Positions 24,961 to 36,860 of a stretch of DNA of 64,000 nucleotides are shown piece by piece. Origin of the DNA: Serilophus lunatus. Taxonomy: Eukaryota > Chordata > Aves > Passeriformes > Eurylaimidae. The stretch is taken from contig VXBA01000893.1 of the NCBI GenBank assembly GCA_013399895.1, positions 61,713 through 125,712 of the forward strand, in the 5' to 3' direction. The notes below the pieces were generated by a model. It had not been told where the DNA came from and did no database searches. It saw only the letters and a program-made list of their open reading frames with translations. The position numbers and the translations under genes are program-made. Each line of letters begins with the position of its first letter. The first letter of the stretch is position 1.

Positions 24961-27900
24961 TGACTTGGAGAGTCTTCAGAAAGGAAACTAGAAGACAAAA
25001 AGGGCAAAAGGGATCCAGCAGAACTTACAGGATTCCCTGTGACTTCCCACAAGAAGCTGGAAACGGAATGGAGACCCTCATCCATGAGTCCCCATCCTGA
25101 TGGGATGCACCTGGCAGAAAGAGGTGCAGGAGACTTTGCATCCCAGCCATCCCAACCAAGAGGTCAGTGAAGACAGTGTATATACAGGCTCATCACAAGG
25201 AAGAAGAGGGTCTGGAAGACGCCCCGGTCCAACAACCTTTGGCAGGACAGTGAGCCTCCACATCAACTCCCTGAGTCAAAGGGAGTTGGAGAGCTTTAAG
25301 CCTTGTCAGGCTGGGCCAGTGGTGACTAATCTGCACATCTTTTGGGGCAGATGAAAATTCTGAAATCTGTCCAATTCTCAGAGCTCCCTGGTTAGCAAGA
25401 GGCAAGTGATGAAAGACCTGATCACAGGAGAAAAAAATAAAGATATCCAACTCAATGTTTTTATCATAGGATTTGTAATCTGTGCCCTGGGAACTACTTG
25501 TAAATAGAAAGTAACTCTAGCCTTAGGATACGTCAACAGATCTTAGCCCAGGGCACAAGGGACTTGTGGCAGCTTTGCTCTTCCAGCGAGATGAGCAAGC
25601 CAAAGAAGTAGGTATGAAAGACATCCCAAAGGGAGAGAGCTGTGTAGGAAACCCTGAGCTAGAGGTGGGGCCTGAATATTCAACAGGAGCTTCTGCATGC
25701 TAACTTCCTGAGCAAAACAAACTAACTTCCTCAAATCCTTCCTTCCAATCAAACTTCCTCAGCAAAGCTGCCTCGTTAGGCGATGATCACCATCGCAAGA
25801 ACAAGGCAGGCCCTTCAGGAACAGACAGACTCAAGGTATGTGGTGTCCCCAGCCATCAGAGAGCACCTTGCGCCCTGGAGAAACTGCAAAAACTTTTAGG
25901 TAAAGAGAGATGTGAGAAAATAAATTAGAGCACGACTAGATGAGAGCCAGAATCCAGGGCTTCCCTCTCTGCTTCCCCTGCCCCAGGCAGGAGACATTCA
26001 GGACATTCCCTGAAAGTCACATGTTGGGTTTTCCTCACCTGAAAGTATTACTGTTTGAAAGTCCTTCCTCTCCCTTTGTATCTCCCAAGCAGCAAAATAG
26101 ATACTTGCCAGCAGATGTGTTTCATCCATGGAAATACCAACCATTCTGGAGTGTACAACACTTGATAAACATGAAAAACAACGGGATGTTTTTACTGCTG
26201 TGCCCTGTCTGGTTGACAGGTGACAAGACTACAGGTCCCAACAGACACTGCCATGTAATTTACCTCCCCTGCCATCCCCAGCCCTCTCAGGAGAAAGCCA
26301 CTGACCACATCACAGCACGCAGCACCCAAGGCACAAACCAACATCAGAGGTTTCCCCGTCTCTGCTTCTCTCGCTGGAAGCCAAAAAGCAAATCATTCCC
26401 TGCTCCTCCCTGGCGCAACTGCTCAGAAATTGCTGAGTCCGACCTTACTTATCACTGGATGTAGTGCAGCTCTGTTTTCTAATCCTCTACATCTGCATTT
26501 CGTACAGCCCATTTCTAAGCTCTTCACATTTGCTTCACAGTTTATCACCCTGCTCAAGCAAGATGACGCATCTTTAAACTTTCCACTCAAAAGAAGCGCT
26601 GAGGAATGAAACCATCCAAAACCAAGAAGCTGCCTCAGAAAAAGGTCCCCACAGAAAACGGCCAGCAGGAGTTTTTTAGTCATAAACTTAATGAGACAAG
26701 GGATTATCTTTTCTGTTGGAAAGACTCCTTGTTCCTGGTATCATAACAACATTGAAACCATTAGAGGACTTTCTTCTTAGTTTTGCTCAAAAACTAGGAC
26801 AATGACAACTGAGCTCAGAGTAAAAAAAAATAAAATTCTGTTTCCCTGCATGGAGACAGAAAAAGGCTTCCAAGCACAGACCTAAGGAATGCCCCTTCTC
26901 CTCTACCTCAACTCAAAAAGTCCTTGCAATTTAGATGACTCAAAAGCAATCTAGATTCTACAGGTCTACCCTGAAGTTCCCTCACTGATACATCCTGGCA
27001 GTCAGAAAATGTTTATCATAGTCTTTAGAAGCTCAAATACACTTCAGAAGTTTAAGGCCCCTGGATCTAAACGAGAAGAAAATCAGTCCACTCTGGTAAA
27101 GTTGTTTGTGGTGGAAAAACCCAAGAGGAGCCAGGCAACACACAACCCAAAGAGAACAAGACCTAAGAGTAGAGATCATGCTGCTGCCACCTGGCTGCCC
27201 ATGTGGTTGACCTTTACATTCTTCCCCCTTACACAAACCTCAGTTTCACACCCACTCACGGTCTCTGAGGACCCCATCACACTGGAGAGACCATTGTCTC
27301 AGTCCATATGGGTTTTGGGGTCTGCAGGGTCTGATCAGCACATGTGCACCAATCCAAGCCACAAGGACATCATCAACAAAGAGGCAATTGTGTCATCCCA
27401 TGCCTTCAAACCATCAGCCCTGTCCTCCACCTTGCCCTCAATGCCGCAGCGAGCCTCTGATCCTAACCAGCTCCCTGAGCACAGCCCTCAGAGCCTCACA
27501 GCTCAATACAGGGGTACTCTGTGCCGGTTTGGGCTGCGTTTCAAAGACAAAACATTGCCAGAACAAGAAAACCCTGGATAAAAACAAATGGGCAGCTCTA
27601 GCGCTCTACATCGGGTCTGCAGGAAGCTAAGGATGCCTATGGACACCCAATGGACACTGTCCCCCAGCAAGGGTGCTAAGCCAGGAACCACATGGCCCAA
27701 CAGCCCTGACATGCTGCCTCCCACGATGAAGCTTCGAAGGATTATTTGCATTTGAGGTCGTGTTGAATCAGGGCAGCCAGAGACAGTATTGTGACTCTAA
27801 CAAGAAGCATACACATGGCCTCCCTTTGTGGTGAAGAAGATCTAACCAGCCCACTCAGGAGCAGCACCAGGCTGAGGAACAGCCATGGTACTGCTGGGGC

Positions 27901-28799
27901 AGTATGTTCCATGAGAAGTTTGGGCAGCACAGAAGAGTGGAAAGCCAAGTTTCACTTGGCCCAGCAGCAGGCAGAGGGACCAGAGCTCATGTCTGGCCTA
28001 ACACACAACCGCTGCTGGGACCAGAACCCAACACCGTGCTCTGCCAGGGCTGGTCTTGTAGAGTTAGCGCTATCAGATCAAACTCCTGTGGCCTCAATAG
28101 AGCCCTGTGAAAATGTTGGTAATATCTGTCATCCCTTTAACCTTGGTTTATCACTTGGAGAAGGCAGGACCCTCCACAGTGCAAGCAGATGCTACGATCA
28201 CTACAAATCCAGAAGAAATATTCTGACACTACACATGCAATCATTTTTCCGAAGTCTGCCCCAGCGATGTTCCCACATTCAGTGAAAAAAACCTCAAACA
28301 TTCCCCTTAATAAGGTTAAATTAACTGCTTTCACTGTAGGGTTCAAGCTGGACTCTGATTACCTGTGTACCTACTGCACTGGCAGGGCTGGCTCCCTCAT
28401 ATCTGAATTAATCTTTTTCAGATTCAGAGGGAGGGGAGGAATGGGAAAGAGTTCTAAAAAGAAAAAAAAATGCTTTTTATCCCCACCAGATATTTCTTAC
28501 TCTCACCTGGGTTTGGCACACAGATGCAGAGCTCTGCCTGTACCCAGGCTGATGAAGAACCTGCTCTCACCCACAGAAAAAGAGCCCTGAGCCCCCCAGG
28601 CCAACACATCTCCTTTCCAGGGCGACCCCCACGCAGCACCGTGATTTATTACAGACAGTTTCATCAACGATAACCAAACATGACACCCAGTCACCCCAAT
28701 TTCGCTTGCAACCCAGCTGTCCTGGAGAAGGGACAATCCATCCCATTGCCAGGCTAAGGCACAATCAAATATTTAAATCAACATTTCTGCTCTAGGTCA
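24961..28799. other. Non-coding DNA
   Basis: No recognisable gene. The longest open frame of the window (190 codons, 27009-27581, +) lies here. Its translation has no domain, no signal or membrane segment and no periodicity, and it spans ordinary-looking DNA, so I treat it as chance. A-runs occur at 26822-26830 and 28462-28470. Confidence 0.65.
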
Positions 28800-28955
28800 G
28801 CTTCGCCTTCCTCCTGCCGCCGGCTACCAAGTGGCAGAGCGATCTCCTTGCATTGCCGTGACAACCCGAGGATGGGTTACAGCCATCACTGGGCTGCTGA
28901 ATGGCAGCGTTGGGTACTTGACATGCTACAATAGGATACGTTTGCCTTTTTTCAG

Positions 28956-29073
28956 AAACAAGAGGCTGACATTGTGAAGCGGTTAAAGCCAGACATCCAA
29001 GCGAGGCCATCACCATACACGGGCTCAAAAGGCTTTGTCTGCCCTTCTGAGAGAAATTTCATAATATGCGAGG
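28956..29073 (+). other. Candidate plus-strand coding exon
   Basis: The acceptor gtttgccttttttcag ends at 28955, and GAGG|GTGAGC gives a donor at 29074. The 118 nt between them are open in exactly one frame, which continues open to 29285. The peptide begins KQEADIVKRLKPDIQ and has no domain I recognise. The segment has raised CpG and lies in the only region where the general strand skew is lost, which is compatible with plus-strand function. Chance remains a live explanation, because 118 nt open in one frame is not rare. Confidence 0.22.
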
Positions 29074-29276
29074 GTGAGCAGTCAGCAAAAGGCTTGGATC
29101 GCTCGACTTATAATCATCCCCCGTTTCCTCACAACGGCCCTGAATACATCTTTGATTGGTTATGTATGAGAGGAGCCGTCCCCAGCGTGGTGCCAGACAT
29201 GTGCGACACAGACCTGGGTCGGACTCCCAAGCAGGAAGAAGAATTCAATTCAGCAGCAAAGCTTGAAGGGGGGGAA

Positions 29277-29313
29277 AATAAATAATAACAATAATAATAC
29301 TACTAATAATAAC
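29277..29313. repeat. AAT/ATA trinucleotide microsatellite
   Basis: An imperfect (AAT)n run of about 37 bp with single-base interruptions (aac, tac, act). Confidence 0.9.
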
Positions 29314-29689
29314 GTAAAAATGTGCCAATTATTTCATCCTGAATGGTTTCAAGCTATTGCTGGTTCAGTAATGGCTTGCCTGGAAATTAAAGGCTAGAGC
29401 ATTTGTGTTCTCCACTCCGCAGGAGAGGCGAAAAGCCAATTCCCAGGCTATGTCTCTCACCCCCCAAGAGGGGCAGTCCAATTCAGTTCCACACAGTCCT
29501 CTGCTTCTCACCCCAATGGTGAGGGCCACTCATCCCTAAGAGCGCCCAGTCATCTCCAGCATCCTCCCAGGACCTCAACCCCAGCCCTCCCGGGGTGAGG
29601 AGGGAAGGGGGGCGTGGATCCAGTGCTCATCCATCGCGCAAGTGACTTTCCTGTTGTTCCAGGCGAACAAAAGCCGAGCAGCACAGTGG

Positions 29690-30600
29690 GCCCTGAGAAG
29701 GGTGCCTTTCCTTTAATAAATGTGATTTCAATCCCAGTGAATATTCATACAATTACCCCAGCTCTAATTTGTATAAAATGACAGCCTGCAAACCAGGGAT
29801 GATTGAAGAGGACCAAAATCATTTTGTTTGATTACAATCTCTCCTCTCTCCTCCCCCCCTCCCACCTTCATTATCTTTTATGTCTATTTAAACTCTGGAC
29901 ACTGCATATTCATCTCAATTCTCCCTCCATCTCTCCTTCTGTTTGTGGGCTGCTGCCGCTTTTATTTTTTTATTCCCCCTCCTATCTCTCTCTCTCCTTT
30001 CATTGTAATTTTATTCTTGCTTCTGTTGTGCATTCAGGGATTTGAGGAGGTTTTCGGGGGGGAGTGAGGGTGGACTTCATTTTATAAAAAAAAAAAATAG
30101 TGTGTTGTCTGGATAGAAAATTACATTTGCATGCTCGAGGGGCCTGAGGGCTTCTCTGTGGGCTTGGCAGAGATCCTACCTCGAGGGGGGAGGGAGGTGG
30201 AAGATGCTGATTTGATTTCCTCGTCTTCCCACCCCTTCCCCCTTTCCTTTCCATATTATAAATGTCTGCCTGATTTTTCTTTTCTTTTTCTGCATGTGCA
30301 AACCACTTGAAGAACAATGGCACAGATTAGAGGCCTTCCTTAGGGCTGTTTATGAATGCAGTTGTGGAGTTCAGCAAAGCAGAAACATTACATACAGTAA
30401 TTGGACATTTAATTACTAATGAAGCTAGCAACTGAATTTTTTTCCAAGGGTCTGAAGCAATGTGACAGACCCTCCAACTGCAGGTTTAATTATGGCTGGA
30501 GATGGGCTTAATATTCCATCTTGTACTCTATTACCCTCTCAAAAGCCCTTCTGCCTTTTATTTGTAATTTTTATGCCCCTGCCCCACCCAAAGGGAGAAA
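29690..30600. promoter_or_regulatory. Candidate highly conserved enhancer cluster
   Basis: Two AT-rich cores (about 29700-29830 and 30330-30580) flank pyrimidine tracts and an octamer-like ATTTGCAT at about 30124-30131. The cores carry GTGAATATTCATACAATTA, GGACATTTAATTACTAATGAAG and GGTTTAATTATGG, all classic homeodomain and POU composition. There are no repeats apart from A12 at 30086-30097. Unlike the rest of the window the + strand here is G+T rich (44 of 60 bases in line 30001-30060). This is the most ultraconserved-looking block by eye, but conservation is untested. Confidence 0.42.
29837..30000. repeat. Polypyrimidine tracts
   Basis: Two nearly pure C/T tracts on the + strand (about 29837-29870 and 29974-30000) include ctctctctctcc. 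Such tracts can adopt triplex (H-DNA) structure and commonly accompany promoters and enhancers. Confidence 0.7.
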
Positions 30601-32759
30601 CATCCTGATGCTCAAGCCATCAGGCAGGAGAACGCTGCTGCTGCTCCCGATTGCTGTGAAGCCAAAGAAGACAGCCTCGTACAGACTTCCTACAGAGTCA
30701 GCTTTCTTAAGAGCATGGACGGAAGAAACCCATTTTGGTGGCCGAGAACATACAGAATTGATCCCTCCTTGCATGACTATGTCCTAGTTTTGGCCCAACC
30801 TAGTTTTTGACATCTCAGCAGGTTTCGGTCCCTCTTTTTAAGAAGTAAAGTTGGCTTATCTTCAGATGTTTTATCTTCATTTGGGGAGATTTTGTGTCCT
30901 CCTAGTACTTAAGTTGTACTTCCCTTTCTCCCCTTTACCCAATCACTGCCTTCTCCAAAGACCATGGGGCAAATGAAAATTAAGTTCCCATGCTGCAGAC
31001 GACTGAGAGCAGGCTTCAACCAGTGTGAGAACAAGGCTGTGTCCCCAGAAAGTTTTGCTCCCTAGGGTTATAATCAGGCATCAGTACAACATTGGATTGC
31101 TCTCAGGAAGGAGAGGTGAACACTTCATGGTTTGGGAAATTAGACTGAGGTCATTTACGTACCGAAGGTCTCAGTCCCACCACTGGCAGGACACCAAAGA
31201 GGGCCCTAAATCAACATGCCAATCTGCTGGATTGAGCTAGATCACATCTTTCACCTCTATCTTGTCTCTGACAGCGGCTGACAACCCTCAGAGAGAACTT
31301 CTCCTCTGCTTCTGGCAAGAAGCAGCTTCAGAACTTCCTGAGCTAGAAGCTGCATCTGGACCATCTGGTTTAACACCACTGAAATGGGGCTGGAATAGGG
31401 CTAACAAACATGTTTGGAGCTTTTTGATCTCATTCTGCCTCACTGAGTTTCATTCATTGCAGCTCCAATTTCCTTCTTCAGGTGAAAGGAGACTAAGTGC
31501 CAAGGCAATCCCACCTCCTTGTGCGGAGTGCTAAGCTCCAGGGAACTGAACCTCCAGCTTCTGTTGATCAGAAAACCTTCTAATTGATTACAGATGAATG
31601 CTGTGCCGCAAAACTGCTGGATTTTAAGAGCACAGAGAGCACTTTTGTAAAATGTCATATGCATATTGGGATTTTTCTTTCCTGGTTTTAATGACAAAGT
31701 GCAAATTTGAGGCAGGGGGAGGGGGGGAGTGGTAGGGAGAAAAGGCAGGAGAAAGAGTAACAGATGTGAGGAGATGAAAAATGTTCCCAAAGAGTATATC
31801 ACCCATTTTTTCCTCCAGATTTCCCAGCACATCCCCATACCTCTGTACAACCATACGGTCTCAAGATTTGTTCATGCTAATTCTCACAGTATATGACCAA
31901 AACTCAAACAGGAGCCATAAGATTCAGCTGACCTGCTCAGTCCTCACACAGCAGAGACATCTCCTCCAGCCTCAGGATGCCAAGTCATTAGGAAGGACTC
32001 ATACCTATGAGAACGTTGTGCCAATTTAGTTAAATTCACTGCAAAATGGAGCAGTTGGTATCCCACTCACACAGCTTACCATGGAATTCATTCCCTGTCA
32101 CTGAGGATACAGTAGACAAGTCTCCTCTATCATCAGCGCCAAGAAAATCATTTACATACCCCAAAAGAACTGGTTTAGCATCATCTCCAGGCAGCACCCA
32201 TCTCTGCAGTGACTGCCACAGATCCTGAAGGACTATACTGAAAAGACACACAACTTTTGGACAGCAGACAGGAGGAGTCCCTCTCAAACAGCATTTGCTT
32301 TGGGTAATAGATGCAATTTCCCTCAGGATTTACCTTCCAAATGTGGGATTCAGCTAGTAAGCATATCAAAAGTTCACTGGCACCAGTGAGAGGCCCTGCT
32401 CCTCTGCCTCCAATTTGGATCCAAGACAATTTGCCCCTGGCTGTTTTAGAAGCAGATACCACACTCCCTGGATTAGGAATAAGAGTCTGCACCAAGCCTC
32501 TTCCTAAATTTTGCCCAGTTCCACAGCTTTGACTGAATTCAAGACTTTTTCTGCAGCATGAATGCTATTAGGCAGAAGGTCTCTGGGGATACAGAAACCT
32601 GGCCCCCATTCACCTTCCTTACATGTGGAATCAGTCAAATAAGAACTATTTCCATGTCCCTTGAGATGGTTTTCAGCCTGTCCTCCACACAGACATGCAG
32701 CTGAAGGACTCAGTCACTGCATTACTAAGTCTTTAGAGAACCTTTTTAAAATCAGACTA
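30601..32759. other. Non-coding DNA
   Basis: No recognisable gene. A G7 tract occurs near 31723. Open frames of 136 codons or fewer, including 31440-31850 (-), have no recognisable similarity. Confidence 0.65.
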
Positions 32760-32942
32760 AACAATGGGGAACCATCACAAAGTTGGGCAGTGCAGGTCAT
32801 GGGAGGGTTCCCAATTCCTGGTCAGGTTGGATGAGACTTTAAGCAACCTGGTCTTGGCGCAAGGTGTCCCTGCCCACGGCAGTGGGGATAGAATAAGATG
32901 ATCTTTAAGATCCCTTCCAACCCAAAACATTCCATGATTCAG
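32760..32942 (+). mobile_element. CR1 LINE 3' fragment
   Basis: The segment follows the avian CR1 3' end in order: caggttggatgag, then a degenerate 'gagcaacctggtct' segment, aaggtgtccctgcccac, gatgatctttaag and cccttccaaccca, ending in ccatgattc, close to the terminal repeat of CR1. Only the last part is well preserved; the part left of about 32815 is diverged, so the left boundary is approximate. No reverse-transcriptase sequence remains; 5' truncation is normal for this non-LTR retrotransposon. This is the strongest taxonomic marker in the window. Confidence 0.93.
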
Positions 32943-35879
32943 AAAGGGCAAATGGCCCATACAAGCCAACATCTCTGGCCGGATCCTGCTACTGAAAACT
33001 GGATGCAGCCAAGTAGAGAGATCTTCTGTCCTGAGCTCTGCCCTCATCTCCTGCCAGCTACCTCAGCATGTGGTGGCCACCTCGTGTTTCAAAGGAATGC
33101 AAAATTCCACTCCAGAACACCTGCAGTTCACCATCAGCAGCCCTTAGGAAGCTCACAATTGCCAATTCAGTGGTACATGAACACTGGTGGCCAGCCTCCT
33201 CTGCTTTCCTGCATATCAGAATTACATGATCTACTGATTCGTCTCTGCTGCCATCTTTTCAGAGACCTTGTGACACCAAGAACATCTCCTCACAGCCACC
33301 AGGACCCAATCTTCCAATCACTCTCACCAACTTCTACCAACATCAGCTATATTTTAAAGCAATTACTGTGAATGCAAAACACAACCTAAATAGAGATCAT
33401 ATGACATAATGTAGCCCTACTGTGAGCTGCCTTTGACCAGCACAGCTCCATGCAGCCTCTGCCATAAGGAATCACACTTTGACCAAGTGACTTGCAACTG
33501 CTGCTGTGCATCTGAAAGCCCTTAAACAGGGTCTGCTTCACAGAAAAAGGATGAACACCCTCCTGGTGAAGTCTGGGCCTCTTCAAGATGTCTCAAGTCA
33601 GACATTCAACACTTAATTGCTTTTGAAGACCAAAGAGCCCTTCTTCATTCTCCTCCCATGTGTTTATCTTTTGCAGAAGTCAGCTGCTGAGTTTGCAGGA
33701 GAAAGATCAAATAACAACAAAAAGAAGTTTTAAGATGCACACCCACTGCCATTAATCATATTTGTAATCTCTTCCTTCCCTCACTTCCTTAAAAATGCTT
33801 ATTTCCAGACCCTGGCCAGCCTGCTCCCACCAAACACAAGTATGGTGCCCATGACAGCAACACCTTCTATGTCAAAAGCCTGCCATCAGGTGCAAGAAAC
33901 TATTCTCCTACACAACACACCCGCTGATGCTGAGCAAAGGTGTCAGGAGAAAATCAGGAGAACATGAAGGGTCAGTACTGTCCAAAGGTTGGAAGGGAAA
34001 AGAATGGAAGAGAGATCCTTCTTCAGCCCTTGGGCCACGGAAATCATCTGTGGGAGGGAGCTGGCTCCTCCTGCAGTGCCAGTGCTCCTTAGGAGTCCTG
34101 GTCCTGGAGCCCGAGATCACCCTGCAAAAACTTGCTGAGGTTTCAGGACTATTCACATCCAGAGAGACAAAGCAGTTGCATTTAGAGAGCATTTTCCCTC
34201 TTTGAGGGCAAACGGACCCTTCAAGCCACTTCAAAGATGGCACATCTGCCCAACAGTTGTATTTTTCCAGCTGTCCCACGGTTCATCACCTTCCCACACA
34301 TTGCCATACACCATGCTTACACAGAGATGTCCCAAACAACCTCCAGATCCTGACATAAGACCTGACCAGTGTATCAAAATCTGCTCACCCCAGAGCCAAG
34401 ACCAATGGGAGCCCAATCTCCCTCAGTTCTCCCACCACGTCCAAACTGGCCTCCCAGTAACCACTCACTCCCAGGGATTTTCAAGCTTAACTCATCTTTG
34501 CTCCCAGTTCAGGGGGTTCACAGCACAGGGCAAGACTCACATACTACAAAGCAGAGTGGAAAAGCAGAGCTCAGAAACCCATGCCAAAGAGATCTGCTTT
34601 CCAGCAAGACCAGAAACATCAAGCTGGTGCCACAGCATTGCTCAACACGTTCTGGACAGAGGTGGAGGGGCCCTGTATATTATTCACTGCTGGGACGGGG
34701 TAAAACAACACAGCAGGCCCCGGGATCTCCACTCCTCATGGTGAACGTGGCGCTCAGACCCCTATCCCAAACCACTCCTGCTTTGAACCCTGGCAAAACC
34801 CAGTTGGAAGCATCTGCCCCTCACCCAGAGCCCGCTGTCGTGCTGGAGAAGCTGGACTCCCTTTCAGCATCTCTAACTTGTTACAGCTGTTCACTTCAAC
34901 TGCTAAAAGCCAGCGTAAGCTGATTTTGCAAAGAGCCTGTCTATGTAAACTGCGCCGTGCCTCCAACATAAATAGTGTGATCCTGGCTTATAATTTCAGC
35001 AACTTGATGTTTTCTTGGCCAAGAGTGAATCCAAGGAAATGGAGTTGGAAACAGCTTCAAGAAAGCGTGGCCAACCACACAAGACAATCTGAAAAGGTCC
35101 CAAGGAAGACAGTGATCACGGCCATGTGGCTGAACTAACACACCTCCTCACTGCAACTCACACTCACATCCCCCAGGAGCAGCAGACAGGCAAGTGCTTT
35201 GCGCTGGGACACGCTGTACCCCTTAATGTGCTCCTATGTGCCATGGGGTATCAAGGGACATATACTGCAAACCTGCTAGAGAATCAAAATAAGTGAAAAA
35301 CCACTTAAGAGTCAAAAATATCCCAAATCTAATCCTGTTCCTCATAAAACCAGGTCCTGAAGTCTGGATTTTTAGGACAAAATGTTCTCCTTCCCACTGT
35401 AACACCTGGGAGAGACAGATGAAGAGATCACATTGGTGTGGAGGGTCTACAGCCTCCATTACCACCATCCTCATTCCTCTTCATTCTGTCTCAGTCCCAA
35501 GGGGTCAGGACAGTTTGGTGTCTGCCAGTGGTGGTCCTGATCTCACCTGGATGAAGCTCGAGATGCTGCATGCTCCATTTACACAGAACTCACGTCCCAC
35601 ATGACATGCCCTGAAGGACACAAGGACATGCACACCCTCCTCAAAACCATCTCTGCCATGCTGTACATATGGAGGCTTCTATGCAAACACAGTCACACAC
35701 TGTTTGTAAAGTAGTCCTTACATCCATGCAGTGTCCTACTAAAGCGACTCTTCTTCTTTGTTTCCCGGTGCAGAAAGCATCCTTTGAGCTAGTGAGATTT
35801 CAAAGCTCTCCACTCCTCACTATAGCTGGAGATAAATACATTAGGATGCAAGGAATTAATAACTTAAGACAACAATTCT
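32943..35879. other. Non-coding DNA
   Basis: No recognisable gene. Open frames of 157 (32898-33371), 180 (34202-34744) and 184 codons (34369-34923), the last two overlapping in different frames on the + strand, are unconvincing: no domain, no splice context and Pro/Ser/Gln-rich random composition. Overlapping frames of this kind reflect a local scarcity of stop codons. Confidence 0.62.
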
Positions 35880-36860
35880 GAGTTTAATAGAAAATGTTCC
35901 TCCCACCCCTCGCTCTGAAGAGGAGGATGGCTGTTAAACCTGTGCAAAACTTGCATTAATTCACCAACTGTTTCCATGGCAGAAACGGGTGATGCAGTGA
36001 AGTCAGTGACTTCATTTCCTGAGGACATCAGATCTTGCTCTATACTAAAAATAGAGATTTGTATTTTAGGTCCGCAAACGGATGCTGATTTTTAAGCTTC
36101 CCTGGAAATCTCTGTGAAGGCATGTACCTGAGTAGGAATCAGGAGAGCAAACCTTGTGATGGACCTGCAGGTTAGTCCTTCACCCTGGTATGAATACCTA
36201 GCATGATTTGCTGCTTGACAGCAAGACAGAAGTAGTTTGTGAGGAAGACCACCTCCTTGCTTCCTTCACTGCCCATCAGAAAAACATGATGCCCACACTG
36301 GCTGTTCAAGGAGATGTTAATTCAGCTGAAACGGAAAATGAGCAGAAGTCTCAGGAGATTAATCTGCCACACATGGAAAATAACTGTCAGCAAGAGGCTG
36401 AGGAGATGACACAGACATTAAACACAAGCGAGAAATCCACAGTATTATTTCCAGGGCAGTCGGTGGTGAGACTGTGTAGCCATTTTACACACCTGAGCTA
36501 TCTTCAGCAGCCTGCTGACACTCACTTCTTTCCCAACTGCTTGATTTGTTTTCATAGTTAATTACAAAGAGAGATCAACATCGACCTGCAAAAATCAGCA
36601 GCACCTCAGCTATTTTTGGAACAAAAAGCACAGGACAGAAGGTGATCTCCTTTGATGGGTAGAGAAGATACCAAAAATAAATGATCTTTTATGCTTCTCC
36701 ATAATTTCTTTCCCTTTTGTTTTCATTTAACATCTTTGATCGTTTTAAAACAAAACCCACTCTCATGAATTCTCTCCTAATTAAATGTTCTAATTAAAAT
36801 GCACCACACTCCATAAATTCACTCTCATTTCCAAAGCAGGGTTTTAATCTGGAGGGCAAA
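35880..36860. promoter_or_regulatory. Candidate regulatory block with exon-like frame inside
   Basis: The left part (35880-36130) holds a palindromic TGAAGTCA-g-TGACTTCA (35998-36014) and AT-rich cores. The right part (36690-36860) is AT-rich, with two TAATTA homeodomain cores 13 bp apart (36778 and 36791). Between them is an open frame with protein-like composition (listed separately). The mixture suggests a conserved segment, possibly regulatory and possibly exonic. Confidence 0.33.
36222..36465 (+). other. Candidate plus-strand coding exon
   Basis: An acceptor-like gatttgctgcttgacag ends at 36221, and a donor-like GGTG|GTGAGA begins at 36466, bracketing 244 nt. The open frame runs from 36202 to 36561. 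The translation is unusually protein-like for this window: acidic and polar, few Pro/Ser clusters, many G-starting codons (GAG, GAA, GAC, GTT, GCT), e.g. 'SAETENEQKSQEINL'. I recognise no family. The acceptor polypyrimidine tract is weak. It could be a rapidly evolving exon, a decayed coding fragment or chance. Confidence 0.22.

Larger units (their letters stand above)
28800..29700. promoter_or_regulatory. CpG-elevated central block
   Basis: Roughly 30 CpG fall within these 900 bp, including clusters at 28806-28880 and 29096-29240, against few in most comparable stretches. GC is mixed and no repeats are present until the AAT run at 29277-29313. The block contains an open exon-shaped segment (28956-29073) inside a longer open frame (to 29285). 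Possible readings are a weak CpG island or alternative promoter, a conserved enhancer, or an unrecognised exon. Confidence 0.35.

Noticed and set aside
27009..27581. Longest open frame, 190 codons (+)
   Set aside because: No domain, motif, repeat periodicity or splice context. A rough expectation for 64 kb in six frames is about one chance frame of this size.
34202..34923. Overlapping 180- and 184-codon open frames (+)
   Set aside because: Two long frames overlapping in different phases show a local lack of stop codons, not a gene. Their compositions are random-like.
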